Assembly: GCF_002204745.1 (NCBI RefSeq)
Contig: NZ_NIRR01000024.1
Location: forward strand, 1 to 64,000
Length of the DNA stretch: 64,000 bases
Origin: Hymenobacter amundsenii
GTDB lineage: Bacteria; Bacteroidota; Bacteroidia; Cytophagales; Hymenobacteraceae
Reading direction: 5' to 3'
The notes under the pieces were generated by a model, which did not search any database, was not told the origin of the DNA, and worked only from the letters and a program-made list of their open reading frames with translations. This document shows positions 18,246 to 27,057 of this stretch, one piece after another (within the stretch, counting starts at the first letter, position 1; each line of letters starts with the position of its first letter). The position numbers and the translations under genes were made by a program.

Positions 18246-18273
18246 GCAAGCATAACAAATTTATGTATCTTGC
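18246..18273 (+). promoter_or_regulatory. Candidate promoter/operator of fadE
   Basis: GCAAGCATAACA (18246-18257) repeats the motif before marR. Here the dyad is better: CATAA (18251-18255), five bases, TTATG (18261-18265), flanked by GCAAG and CTTGC. TATCTTGC at 18266-18273 resembles the -7 element. The dyad suggests a dimeric regulator, with the upstream MarR protein the obvious candidate. Confidence 0.5.
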
Positions 18274-18364
18274 GGTACCTATAATAGCTCGGCCGCCTTA
18301 GCTGCCAAATAGTAGGCAAGCCGAACATCTTTCCCCGATTTCCCACTTCAACCCTCACATTATC

Positions 18365-20152
18365 ATGGAAGTAGCCAATCAGCTTGTAAAAGGCGGCGAG
18401 TTCATCATCAAGGAAACCGACGCCCAGGACGTATTCACGCCCGCCGATTTCTCGGAGGAGCAGAACATGATGCACCAGACGGCGCTCGACTTCGTGCAGA
18501 AGGAAGTTACTCCGCTGCTGGACCGCCTCGATAACCACGAAGAAGGCCTCATGCGCGGCCTGATGGAAAAGGCCGGCGAGTTGGGCCTGTTCGGTGTAAG
18601 CATTCCGGAGCAGTACGGCGGCCTCGACATGGACTTCCCGACTTCGCTGCGCGTGACGGAAGGCGTAGGCGGCGGCCACTCGTTCCCGGTGGCTTTCGCG
18701 GCCCACACCGGCATTGCCATGCTGCCCATCCTGTACTTCGGCAACGAGGAGCAGAAGGCTAAGTACTTGCCCGGCCTCACCAACGGCGAGTTGATGGGCG
18801 CTTACTGCCTCACTGAGCCCGGCTCCGGTTCCGACGCCCTGGGCGCGAAAACCAAAGCTATGCCGACGGAAGACGGTGAGCATTATGTGCTCAACGGCCA
18901 GAAAATGTGGATCACGAACGGCGGTTTCGCCGACGTATTCATCGTTTTCGCCCAGGTGGATGGCGACAAGTTCACGGGCTTTATCGTGGATAAAGAGACG
19001 CCCGGCCTGACCCTCGGCAATGAGGAGCACAAGATGGGCATCAAGGGTTCTTCGACCCGCCAAGTGTTCCTGTCCGACGCGAAAGTGCCGAAATCGGCCG
19101 TGCTGGGCGAGATTGGCAAGGGCCACCTGATTGCCTTCAACATCCTAAACATTGGCCGCATTAAGCTGGCTGCTGCCTGCCTGGGCGCCACCAAAATGTG
19201 CGCTACCCAAAGCGTGAAGTATGCCAACGAGCGGGTGCAGTTCAAAATGCCCATCAGCAAGTTCGGCGCTATCAAGTACAAGCTGGCCCAGCAGGCTATC
19301 CGCATCTACGCCGTAGAATCGGCTATTTACCGCGCTGGCATGGACATCTTCCGCATGGAGCAGGAACTGCTCAGCCAGGGCCAGAGCCACAATGAGGCCC
19401 TGCTGGGTGCCGCCCGCGAATTTGCCGTGGAGTGCGCCATTCTGAAAGTGGAAGGCTCGGAAGTGCTCGACTACGTGGTGGACGAAGGTGTGCAGATTTA
19501 TGGCGGCTACGGCTTCTCGGCCGACTACCCGATGGACCGCGCTTACCGGGATTCGCGCATCAACCGCATCTTCGAGGGCACGAACGAAATCAACCGTATG
19601 CTGGCCGTTGATATGATCCTGAAAAAGGGTCTGAAGGGCGAGTTGGACCTGATGGGCCCTGCCCAGGCGGTTCAGCAGGAGCTGATGGCCATTCCGGACA
19701 TGAACTTGGAAGAGGAAACCGGCCTTTTCGCCACCGAGAAAAAAACGCTGGCTAAGCTGAAGAAGGCCATCCTGATGGTGGCTGGCACGGCCGTGCAGAA
19801 GTACATGAACTCGCTGGCCAAGGAGCAGGAAGTGCTCATGAATATCGCCGACATGGCCATCAAGGTCTACACCGCCGAAAGCATCCTGCTCCGCGTGGAG
19901 AAGGAGGCCGAAGCCAAGGGCGAAGAGGCCGTTTCGACCCAGATCGACATGGCTCGCGTCTACCTCTACGACACGGTGGACCAAGTGAACAAGTTCGGTA
20001 AGGACGCCATCGGCACCATGACCGAGGGCGACGAGCAGCGCCTGCTGGCCATGGGCCTCAAGCGCTTCACCAAGGCTGACCTCTACAACGCCAAGGAAGC
20101 CCGCCGCCGCATTGCCGATAAGCTGATTGCCGCCAACGAGTACGCCTACTAA
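18365..20152 (+). CDS. fadE: Acyl-CoA dehydrogenase, long form
   Basis: A 595-residue flavoprotein oxidising acyl-CoA to trans-2-enoyl-CoA. The ACAD core spans about 30-425: AYCLTEPGSGSDALGAKT for the FAD and substrate region, MWITNGGFADVF, and YGGYGFSADYPMDRAYRDSR with the catalytic-base region FEGTNEINR. The C-terminal extension of about 170 residues, mainly helical, is typical of the Bacillus FadE and mitochondrial VLCAD type rather than the 380-residue short form. It has its own candidate promoter and a terminator at 20255. Confidence 0.93.
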   Translation: MEVANQLVKGGEFIIKETDAQDVFTPADFSEEQNMMHQTALDFVQKEVTPLLDRLDNHEEGLMRGLMEKAGELGLFGVSIPEQYGGLDMDFPTSLRVTEGVGGGHSFPVAFAAHTGIAMLPILYFGNEEQKAKYLPGLTNGELMGAYCLTEPGSGSDALGAKTKAMPTEDGEHYVLNGQKMWITNGGFADVFIVFAQVDGDKFTGFIVDKETPGLTLGNEEHKMGIKGSSTRQVFLSDAKVPKSAVLGEIGKGHLIAFNILNIGRIKLAAACLGATKMCATQSVKYANERVQFKMPISKFGAIKYKLAQQAIRIYAVESAIYRAGMDIFRMEQELLSQGQSHNEALLGAAREFAVECAILKVEGSEVLDYVVDEGVQIYGGYGFSADYPMDRAYRDSRINRIFEGTNEINRMLAVDMILKKGLKGELDLMGPAQAVQQELMAIPDMNLEEETGLFATEKKTLAKLKKAILMVAGTAVQKYMNSLAKEQEVLMNIADMAIKVYTAESILLRVEKEAEAKGEEAVSTQIDMARVYLYDTVDQVNKFGKDAIGTMTEGDEQRLLAMGLKRFTKADLYNAKEARRRIADKLIAANEYAY

Positions 20153-20254
20153 GGCGCACGGATTAGCGTGGGTTTCAACGGATTGCCCGGATTTTGTAGT
20201 TGGCTTCGGCTGGCGCTAAATCGGGTCGAATTCAGTGGATTTAGTAGCTTGAAC

Positions 20255-20292
20255 AACCAGCCGCTCCCATTTAGGGGCGGCTGGTTGCTTTT
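20255..20292 (+). terminator. Terminator after fadE
   Basis: Stem AACCAGCCGC(T)CCC/GGGGCGGCTGGTT with an ATTTA loop, followed by GCTTTT. The fad gene group ends here. Confidence 0.75.
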
Positions 20293-20378
20293 CAGTAGCT
20301 TTCGGGGGCCGGGCAACACCTGGGCCGCCAACGCCGTTTGTGCTATAATTCCACCATCCCACCCAAATCCTCCTACCT

Positions 20379-21803
20379 ATGGCCAACGAACAGGTTCAGG
20401 GCAAAGACTTTTACGAAAGCGTGCTTCGGTTCTACGACCACGCGGCCAGCTTCTCGAAGCTGGACCCCGGCATTCTGGCCCAAATCCGGGCTTGCAACAG
20501 TATTTATAAAGTTAATTTCCCGGTTGAAGTTGACGGCCACGTGCAGGTATTCGAGGGCATCCGGGTGCAGCACAGCCACCACAAGCTGCCCAGCAAGGGC
20601 GGTATCCGCTACAGCATTCATGTGGATGAGGACGAGGTAATGGCGCTGGCCACCCTCATGACTTTCAAATGTGCCCTCGTCGATGTGCCGTTTGGCGGCG
20701 CTAAGGGTGGCGTCAAAATCAACCCTCGTACCACGCCCGAGCACGTGTTAGAGCGCGTAACGCGCCGCTACGCCAGCGAGCTGGTTAAGAAAAACCTGAT
20801 TGGCCCGGGCATGGACGTACCAGCGCCCGACTATGGTACCGGCAGCCGCGAAATGGCCTGGATTGCCGATACCTACATGACCTTTAAGTACGGCGACACC
20901 AACGCCCTGGGCTGCGTTACGGGCAAACCCGTTGGCCAGGGCGGCATCCGGGGCCGGACTGAAGCCACCGGCCTGGGCGTATTCTACGGCCTGCGCGAAC
21001 TGATGGCGGATGAGCCGCTGCTGAAAAAAATGGGCCTGAGCGAAGGCATGGCTGGCAAGCGCATTATTGTGCAAGGTTTGGGCAACGTGGGCTACTACGC
21101 GGCCAAGTTCTGCCAGGAGGCGGGCGCCCTCATTATCGGTATTGCCGAGCGCGAAGGCGGTATTTACAGCGAGAAAGGCCTCGATGTGGAAGCCGTCTTC
21201 CAGCATCGCCAAAGTACCAGCTCGATACTGGGTTTTAAAGGTGGGCAGGACATTGAGGAGTCGCTCGACTTGCTCGAATACGAGTGCGACGTACTGCTTC
21301 CCGCCGCCCTCGAAAACCAGATTACCGAGGAAAACGCGCCGAGGGTGAAGGCCAAAATCGTGGCAGAGGGTGCCAACGGCCCCACCACCCAAGGAGCCGA
21401 GAAAATCCTGCTGGAGCGTGGTGTCGTCATTCTGCCCGATCTGTACCTGAACGCCGGCGGCGTGACGGTATCCTATTTCGAGTGGCTGAAAAACCTGTCG
21501 AACGTGCGCTTCGGGCGCATGGGCAAGCGGGCCGAAGAAGGAGCCATGCGCCGCTTGGTAGCCACCATCGAGCGCACTACCGGCCGCACGGTGACAGACG
21601 TGGAGCGCCAGTCCATTATCCACGGTGCCGACGAAATCGACCTCGTGCATTCGGGTCTCGAAGACACGATGATTACCGCCTACCAGTCCATCCGCAAGGT
21701 GATGAACGACGTGCCCGGTATCACCGACCTGCGCACGGCCGCCTTCTACAGCGCTATCGAGAAAATCGGTATCAGCTACCAATCGCTCGGTATCTTCCCG
21801 TAA
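20379..21803 (+). CDS. gdhA: Glutamate dehydrogenase (Glu/Leu/Phe/Val family)
   Basis: A 474-residue enzyme that interconverts glutamate and 2-oxoglutarate plus ammonia. The substrate region is [19 protein letters not shown], the catalytic Lys lies in [13 protein letters not shown], and the dinucleotide fold is [16 protein letters not shown] (about residues 228-243), followed by an Ala-rich segment. The length is longer than the usual 410-450 of the hexameric NAD type but the motifs are intact. Cofactor preference cannot be read with certainty. It is monocistronic, ended by the hairpin at 21836. Confidence 0.93.
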   Translation: MANEQVQGKDFYESVLRFYDHAASFSKLDPGILAQIRACNSIYKVNFPVEVDGHVQVFEGIRVQHSHHKLPSKGGIRYSIHVDEDEVMALATLMTFKCALVDVPFGGAKGGVKINPRTTPEHVLERVTRRYASELVKKNLIGPGMDVPAPDYGTGSREMAWIADTYMTFKYGDTNALGCVTGKPVGQGGIRGRTEATGLGVFYGLRELMADEPLLKKMGLSEGMAGKRIIVQGLGNVGYYAAKFCQEAGALIIGIAEREGGIYSEKGLDVEAVFQHRQSTSSILGFKGGQDIEESLDLLEYECDVLLPAALENQITEENAPRVKAKIVAEGANGPTTQGAEKILLERGVVILPDLYLNAGGVTVSYFEWLKNLSNVRFGRMGKRAEEGAMRRLVATIERTTGRTVTDVERQSIIHGADEIDLVHSGLEDTMITAYQSIRKVMNDVPGITDLRTAAFYSAIEKIGISYQSLGIFP

Positions 21804-21833
21804 CGGTTAGCTGATAGCTGATAGCTGATAGCA
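21803..21833. repeat. Short AGCTGATAGCTGATAGC direct repeat
   Basis: Three to four copies of AGCTGAT directly after the gdh stop. It is a single arm of the AGCT word family seen as inverted pairs at 4979 and 26212. Confidence 0.55.
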
Positions 21834-21835
21834 AA

Positions 21836-21878
21836 AAGCGCCCCTTCCCGCATATGTGGAGAAGGGGCGCTTACTTTT
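21836..21878 (+). terminator. Terminator after glutamate dehydrogenase
   Basis: Perfect stem AAGCGCCCCTTC/GAAGGGGCGCTT with a 13-base loop, followed by ACTTTTTA. Confidence 0.85.
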
Positions 21879-21902
21879 TACGCTAGAAATTCGGCTACAA
21901 CA

Positions 21903-21942
21903 TCCGTGTAATCCGCTAAAATCTGTGCTAATCCGTGATCCT
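21903..21942. repeat. Dispersed AATCCGTG-type repeat
   Basis: ATCCGTGTAATCCGCTAAAA followed by TCTGTGCTAATCCGTG. From memory such words recur in many Bacteroidota intergenic regions; this is one copy with internal near-repetition (ATCCGTG twice). A weaker relative may lie at 20160-20200 after fadE. Confidence 0.4.
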
Positions 21943-21954
21943 GCTATGTGTTTC

Positions 21955-23412
21955 TCATTTAAGAACAATTTTGTTGAGCATCAGGGCCGCTGATTTCTTG
22001 CTGGGGCGGCTGACGCCGATAATGGTTTTGGCATCGAGCCAGGCCGTAAAGTCCTTTACGTAGGCCGGGTTTTGGTCGGCAGCTACGCTCAGCCCTAACG
22101 CCTTGGGCTCACTCACGACGCCCGTGGGCACGCTAATGCGGCGCAGGTAGAGGTCGGATTTGCCATTGATCTTCTCCCAGGTAACCAACTCCACATCGGA
22201 CCCGAAGGTGGCAGCCTGGTAGCCGATGGCGCTGTAGCCCTCGGCGGCCGGCGCCACCTGGTCCTTGGCTACGATGCCGTGCCAGTCGGGCCGCAGAAAC
22301 TCGTTGTAGCCAAACACATGCAGCTCGCGGGTGTGGCCGGGCGAGCCCTCGCCGCCTTCCTCAAACTTCTTTTCGGCCATAACCACCACCTGCTGTGCGT
22401 CGGTAAGCAGCAGGTCGGTGAGGTAGATGTCGTCGAGGCGGGTAGCTTTAGCGCCGGTCGCCTGGTTGGTCTGGGCCAGATATTCGGGCGAAAACAGCAT
22501 CTCGGTGGCTAACTTCAGATCACCTTCGCCCGCAAAATCGAATTTCACCAGCTTGAGGCTGTGATAGAGGCCAGTCGCCCGCTCGTTGCAAATGGCGGCG
22601 GCGTAGAGTGTATTGTCGGGCCGGAGCACGAAGCGCGAGTCGAAGATATTAACCTCCTTGCCCCCGAACGTGCCGCCCACCGACACCGACATCACTTTCA
22701 CGTCGGGCGAATCGTTGAGGTAGCGGCGCACGGCTAGCTTCTTCATATGGTCGCCGGCCAGCGTCACGAACTGCGTGCCGTCGTTGCCGATATGCACTGT
22801 TACGGAGAAAAAGTCTCCCTGATCCTGAAAATCGTAGCTGCGGTTCTTGAGCTTGAGCAGTTGGCCGTCGTAGACGCTGGCGCTGAGTGATTTGATCTGG
22901 TTGTTCTGAGTAAGGTAGCGCCAGGCCACGAGCCGGGTACCGTCGGGCGAGAAGGCCACGCCGGGGCGCCGGTCGCGGGAGTTGGCTTCAATGAGCTTCC
23001 TGGCGGGGCTTTTCTGGCCGGTAGCCAGATTCAGGGTATAAGCCACGAGGCGCTGAGTACCTGCCTCATTCTGGTGGACCACTACTGTCGCCTGGTCCTT
23101 GCTGCGGGCAAACCCATCCACGACTTCGCCGGCGGCCAGCGGCAGGGGCGTGCTCCACTGCCGCTTCAGGTCGGCATCGTAGCGCTCCACTGCGTACTGG
23201 CCGGCAGCCTGGTGGGCCAGAATCAGGAAGCCACCCGCCGCCAACGGCAGCGTTTTGCGGGCCACCCGCTGGTTATAGCGGTCAGCACTGACTTCGGGCA
23301 GATAATTGAACGCCGCCGACTTCACGCGCTGGGCCGCAACCGGGGCCGGATGTAAGGTGGAGGCAACCACCAGAAAAGCGGAAGTAAACAGAAAGGAAAA
23401 ACGCACAGGCAA
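21955..23412 (-). CDS. Secreted beta-propeller-like protein, unknown function
   Basis: A 485-residue protein with a Sec signal peptide (hydrophobic to about residue 25, cleavage near PVAAQ). The mature part has repeating beta-rich units such as GVAFSPDGTRLVAWRYL and YAVERYDADLKRQWSTPL, as in WD40/TolB-like propellers. No catalytic motif is recognised. The reading frame opens with TTG at 23412; a GTG two codons in (MRFSFLF) is an equally good start. A -7-like TACCTTTG lies on this strand at 23462-23469. Probably periplasmic or surface exposed. Confidence 0.75.
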   Translation of the reverse strand: MPVRFSFLFTSAFLVVASTLHPAPVAAQRVKSAAFNYLPEVSADRYNQRVARKTLPLAAGGFLILAHQAAGQYAVERYDADLKRQWSTPLPLAAGEVVDGFARSKDQATVVVHQNEAGTQRLVAYTLNLATGQKSPARKLIEANSRDRRPGVAFSPDGTRLVAWRYLTQNNQIKSLSASVYDGQLLKLKNRSYDFQDQGDFFSVTVHIGNDGTQFVTLAGDHMKKLAVRRYLNDSPDVKVMSVSVGGTFGGKEVNIFDSRFVLRPDNTLYAAAICNERATGLYHSLKLVKFDFAGEGDLKLATEMLFSPEYLAQTNQATGAKATRLDDIYLTDLLLTDAQQVVVMAEKKFEEGGEGSPGHTRELHVFGYNEFLRPDWHGIVAKDQVAPAAEGYSAIGYQAATFGSDVELVTWEKINGKSDLYLRRISVPTGVVSEPKALGLSVAADQNPAYVKDFTAWLDAKTIIGVSRPSKKSAALMLNKIVLK

Positions 23413-23784
23413 GAAGTATTTAAAAAGCAGGAAGGATAAAAATTAAAAAAAAGGTACTCTTCAAAGGTATCCAACTTTCAATGAATTGCGTACATGCGTC
23501 GGTTTGGGTACGCTTACTAGCTAAGTCTTTGGCAGTTAATTGGTATTATTTATTTGCAGACTGTAACCTCAACATGAACAATACGTTGTGAATAAGAGGG
23601 TAAAATGATGGTTGAATAAATATTTTGCCAATAAAATATATTATTTATCTGATAGAATGCCATAATTATTTTTAATGCTCTAAATACTCTTTTAACCGTC
23701 TTTTCTGTTTTTTTAGGCTTCCGGGCAATTCCTTTGGATTGGTTTTTGGTAGCCGTCAGTCGTTCCTTAAAGTCTTTATATAGA
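23413..23784. other. AT-rich intergenic island
   Basis: About 370 bases with no supported gene. 23540-23720 is only about 30 percent GC against about 60 percent around it and contains an AT-rich partial dyad (ATAAATATTTTG ... AAAATATATTATTTAT, about 23616-23648). A minus-strand ORF here (23550-23813) is Lys/Ile-rich purely from composition and is not supported. The left end holds the candidate -7 element of the propeller gene. Confidence 0.6.
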
Positions 23785-24018
23785 ATGAAATCCATACTTC
23801 GTTTTTCCCTCATGATTGCCTTGGTGGTAGTTGGAAAGCTTAATCAGTCGTCAGCAGTGCCAGCCGTTATCACGCGAACCAGCAAACCGGCCGAGGCTAT
23901 TCCGGTTAACCGGGTTTCTTCACACAATCAGCATTCGGCTCCGGTACGGTTGCGGGCCGCGGAAGAAGGCAAATTCAGATCGTGGCAGCTGGTTAATTGG
24001 CGGCAGAGCACCGAATAG
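23785..24018 (+). CDS. Small secreted protein (77 aa)
   Basis: Start taken at the ATG at 23785 (MKSILRFSLMIALVVV). The N-terminus is a signal peptide likely cleaved after QSSA; the mature part of about 50 residues is basic and polar with no Cys and ends in FRSWQLVNWRQSTE. No family is recognised. A hairpin with a T-run follows the stop. It could be a short exported peptide of the lineage or a chance ORF; the signal peptide and terminator favour a real gene. Confidence 0.5.
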   Translation: MKSILRFSLMIALVVVGKLNQSSAVPAVITRTSKPAEAIPVNRVSSHNQHSAPVRLRAAEEGKFRSWQLVNWRQSTE

Positions 24019-24030
24019 GATTATGGCTGA

Positions 24031-24059
24031 AAAGCGGTTCCGAGCGAGCCGCTTTTTTT
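24031..24059 (+). terminator. Terminator after the small secreted protein
   Basis: Stem AAAGCGG/CCGCTTT with an 11-base loop and a seven-base T-run, 13 bases after the stop. Confidence 0.75.
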
Positions 24060-24109
24060 ATACCCGCCGGGTAGCCGTTGCGTTGCGGTCTGGCAGCCGG
24101 TAGTAGCAC

Positions 24110-26206
24110 TCAACTAATACGGCTCCAGTTTACGGCCGTAGCGGGCAGGCTCTCGATATGGTGACGAATGGCTTGGTTGGCGGGCAGGGCTAGGTTAGGA
24201 TCTTCCTGAAGTAGGGCTTGGGCGGCGGCCCGGCTCTCGCTCAGAATACGGCCGTCCTTGGCCAGATCAGCAATTAGTAAATCGAGCACGCCGCTTTGCT
24301 GGGTGCCCATCAGGTCGCCGGGGCCGCGCAGCTTCAGGTCGATGTCGGCAATTTCGAAGCCGTTGTTGGTGCGTACCATCGTTTCGATGCGGGTGCGCGA
24401 ATCCTTGCTGAGCTTATAGCCGCTCATCAGGATGCAGTAGCTCTGGTCGGCCCCGCGGCCCACGCGGCCCCGCAGCTGGTGGAGCTGGGAGAGGCCGAAC
24501 CGCTCGGTGCTTTCGATAACCATTACCGAGGCGTTGGGCACGTTCACGCCCACCTCAATGACGGTGGTAGCCACCATAATCTGGGTTTGGTTTTGCACGA
24601 AGCGCTGCATTTCGGCATCCTTCTCGCCGGCCGTCATGCGGCCGTGCACAATGCTGATCTGGAACTCGGGAAAAGCGCGGGCAATGCTCTCGTAGCCATC
24701 CATCAGGTCCTTATAGTCAGCCATAGCCTCACTCTCCTCAATGAGCGGGTACACGATGTAGACCTGCCGGCCCAGCTTAATCTGGTCGCGCAGAAACTGG
24801 AACACTTTCAGGCGGTTTGAGTCGAAGCGGTGGACCGTGACGATAGGCTTACGGCCGGCCGGCAGCTCGTCAATCACCGATACGTCGAGGTCGCCGTAAA
24901 GTGTCATGGCCAGCGTGCGCGGGATGGGCGTGGCCGTCATCACGAGCACGTGGGGTATCACGTGAGGGTTTTTCTGCCAGAGCTTGGAGCGCTGGGCCAC
25001 CCCGAAGCGGTGCTGCTCATCCATGATGGTAAGGCCCAGGTTCTTGAACTGTACCACGTCTTCGAGCAGGGCGTGGGTGCCCGTGAGAATGTGCATTTCG
25101 CCCGAGCGCAGCTGCTCGTGCAGCACCCGGCGGGCGGCCGGGCGGGTGGAGCCCGTCAGCAGCCCGATTTTCAGGCCCAGCAAGTCGGCAAACTCTTTGA
25201 GACCGGAGTAGTGCTGGTTAGCCAGGATTTCGGTGGGTGCCATCAGGCAACTCTGGGCGCCGTTGTCGGCGGCCATCAGCATGGCAATAAAGGCCACGAT
25301 GGTTTTGCCCGAGCCCACGTCGCCCTGGAGCAGCCGGTTCATCTGCTGGCCGGCGCAGAAATCCTTGTAGATGTCGTGGATAACACGTTTCTGAGCCCCG
25401 GTGAGGTCGAAGGGCAGCACGTTTTTGTAGAAGTGCACCAGCGTGGGTACCTCCTTGAAAATCTGGCCCGCCAGCGTCACTTTGCGCTGGTCGCGCTGGC
25501 GCAGTAGCTTGAGCTGAATATAAAACAGCTCCTCAAACTTAAGTCGGAACCGGGCCGTCTGGAGCAGGTCGGGCGTTTGGGGAAAGTGAATCTGCTGGAG
25601 CGCCGTAGCCTTGTCCATCAGCGCATACTGCTCAATCAGGGCCGGCGAGAGAGTCTCCTGCACGTAGGGCAACGCCAGCTTGAGCAGGTCGGCCACCATG
25701 CGGGCAATGGCTTTGCTATCGACGCGGTGGTAGTTCTTGAGCTTCTCGGAGGTATTGTAAACGGGCTGCAGGAAGCTCTGGCCGGGCTTCTGCTCGGTAA
25801 CTTCCTCCATTTCGGGGTGGGCCATCTGGGGGCGGCCATTGAACATCGTGGGCTTGCCAAACACGATGTACTCCTGGTGGTTCTTGATGATTTTCTCCAG
25901 GTAGTTCACCCCCTTGAACCAGACCAACTCCAGCTCCCCGCTCTCGTCAGCCACCTTGGCCACCATGCGCTTCTTGTGGCCCTCACCAATCACTTCACGC
26001 CCCCGCAGCATACCCTTCACCTGCACGTAGGGCAGATCATCGTGCAAATCCACGACGTTGTAGAACTGAGTGCGGTCGAGGTAGCGGAAAGGGTAGCGCT
26101 GGATCAGGTCGCCGTAGGTGAACAGGCCCAATTCTTTTTGTAGCAGCTGGGCCCGTTGCAGGCCCACGCCCCGCAGGTGCTCTATTTTGGTCTGAAAAAA
26201 ACTCAT
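24110..26206 (-). CDS. recG: ATP-dependent DNA helicase RecG
   Basis: A 698-residue helicase that remodels stalled forks and Holliday junctions. The N-terminal wedge/OB domain (about 1-170) is followed by Walker A LLQGDVGSGKTIVAF, the motif II box IMDEQHRFG, motif III VMTATPIPRTLA, and the C-terminal helicase motifs QIMVATTVIEVGVNVPNA and HQLRGRVGRG. The length is normal. It lies downstream of gldD on the same strand with an inverted repeat in the 106-base gap. Confidence 0.96.
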   Translation of the reverse strand: MSFFQTKIEHLRGVGLQRAQLLQKELGLFTYGDLIQRYPFRYLDRTQFYNVVDLHDDLPYVQVKGMLRGREVIGEGHKKRMVAKVADESGELELVWFKGVNYLEKIIKNHQEYIVFGKPTMFNGRPQMAHPEMEEVTEQKPGQSFLQPVYNTSEKLKNYHRVDSKAIARMVADLLKLALPYVQETLSPALIEQYALMDKATALQQIHFPQTPDLLQTARFRLKFEELFYIQLKLLRQRDQRKVTLAGQIFKEVPTLVHFYKNVLPFDLTGAQKRVIHDIYKDFCAGQQMNRLLQGDVGSGKTIVAFIAMLMAADNGAQSCLMAPTEILANQHYSGLKEFADLLGLKIGLLTGSTRPAARRVLHEQLRSGEMHILTGTHALLEDVVQFKNLGLTIMDEQHRFGVAQRSKLWQKNPHVIPHVLVMTATPIPRTLAMTLYGDLDVSVIDELPAGRKPIVTVHRFDSNRLKVFQFLRDQIKLGRQVYIVYPLIEESEAMADYKDLMDGYESIARAFPEFQISIVHGRMTAGEKDAEMQRFVQNQTQIMVATTVIEVGVNVPNASVMVIESTERFGLSQLHQLRGRVGRGADQSYCILMSGYKLSKDSRTRIETMVRTNNGFEIADIDLKLRGPGDLMGTQQSGVLDLLIADLAKDGRILSESRAAAQALLQEDPNLALPANQAIRHHIESLPATAVNWSRIS

Positions 26207-26211
26207 TATCG

Positions 26212-26314
26212 GAGCTGTTAGCTGATAGCTATTAGCTGCTAGCTTTTTAGGGTTGGGTAAGGTGTTTGATTTCAGACGGAAAGCTAATAGCTATCAGCCA
26301 TTAGCTAACAGCTC
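26212..26314. repeat. Inverted repeat of AGCTGTTAGCT-type modules (gldD-recG gap)
   Basis: Left arm 26212-26248 (GAGCTGTTAGCTGATAGCTA then TTAGCTGCTAGC and a T-run) and right arm 26278-26314 (AAGCTAATAGCTATCAGCCA then TTAGCTAACAGCTC). The arms are complementary with small offsets from module duplication. The right arm overlaps the gldD stop codon (26313-26315), and the element occupies almost the whole gap. Confidence 0.8.
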
Positions 26315-26912
26315 ACTTAGTGTAGCGCAGCGTATTCAGCAAATGCACCATGTCCTGCTTCACGTACTCGATAACCGGGGCCAGCGAGTCGTTGGCTGTG
26401 GCGATGCGGAAGTACAGAGCCCCGCGTAGGAAGTGGCGGGTGCTGTCGGTGGTATAGAACTGGAACTGGCTGGGCACTTCACCCTGCAACTCAAATACCG
26501 ACACCCCCATGCCATTGGGCGTTTTCAGCGTCCGCTCATCAATGGCGGAAGCCTTGATTTCGTGCTTGTTGGTGAGCTTGCGGGCATCTTCGAGCAACCG
26601 ATTATAGCTCTTGGGGTTGGCCCGCAAGTCGGCGTAGGTGAGCTGCACGCTGGCTTTTAACTGGGGATAATATACGTTGATCCAGTGCGGCTGGGCCAGG
26701 TATGACGAATCGCGCAGGATTTTGGCCGCCCGCGAATACTCGAACGTGTAGGGGTGGACCGGAGCAAGCTGCTGGTAGGCGTGGGGCGGCAGATCGATAC
26801 GGTTATAGCCCTTGGGCTTGGGTGTATAATCGGGCTCCGAGGTGCAGCCAGCCACCGCCAGCAGGCTGGCCAAAGCCACGCACCAAGCACCAGAAAATCG
26901 GGAAACGGCCAT
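26313..26912 (-). CDS. gldD: Gliding motility lipoprotein GldD
   Basis: A 199-residue lipoprotein with the lipobox LLAVAGC, Cys at residue 23. The conserved opening of GldD is visible after it: PKPKGYNRIDLPPHAYQQL, and the PHWINVYYPQLKASVQLTY segment. GldD is one of the proteins required for gliding and chitin use in Flavobacterium and is associated with the type IX secretion/gliding apparatus. gldB also occurs in this window (33153), 6 kb away and not in the same operon. Confidence 0.92.
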   Translation of the reverse strand: MAVSRFSGAWCVALASLLAVAGCTSEPDYTPKPKGYNRIDLPPHAYQQLAPVHPYTFEYSRAAKILRDSSYLAQPHWINVYYPQLKASVQLTYADLRANPKSYNRLLEDARKLTNKHEIKASAIDERTLKTPNGMGVSVFELQGEVPSQFQFYTTDSTRHFLRGALYFRIATANDSLAPVIEYVKQDMVHLLNTLRYTK

Positions 26913-26999
26913 GCGGAAAGCGGGACGAGTGAACAGTAAAGGTAACTAGGAAAAGCCGCCTAACGTGCCAATTGGGCCTAACCATACAGACCGGCACGC

Positions 27000-27024
27000 A
27001 AAAAGCCCCGGCAGAGCCGGGGCT
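27000..27024 (-). terminator. Terminator after ssb
   Basis: On the minus strand AGCCCCGGC/GCCGGGGCT with a TCT loop followed by TTTTTG, 34 bases beyond the ssb stop. Confidence 0.85.
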
Positions 27025-27057
27025 ACAGAGTCCAAACCTACTGAAACCGCCCCGCCG

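Noticed and set aside
21803..21833. CRISPR-like array from the AGCTGAT repeats
   Set aside because: The units are seven bases without spacers, and there are no cas genes in the window.
23550..23813. A minus-strand 87-codon frame in the AT-rich island
   Set aside because: The Lys/Ile content follows from base composition; it overlaps the signal-peptide gene start and has no recognisable feature.
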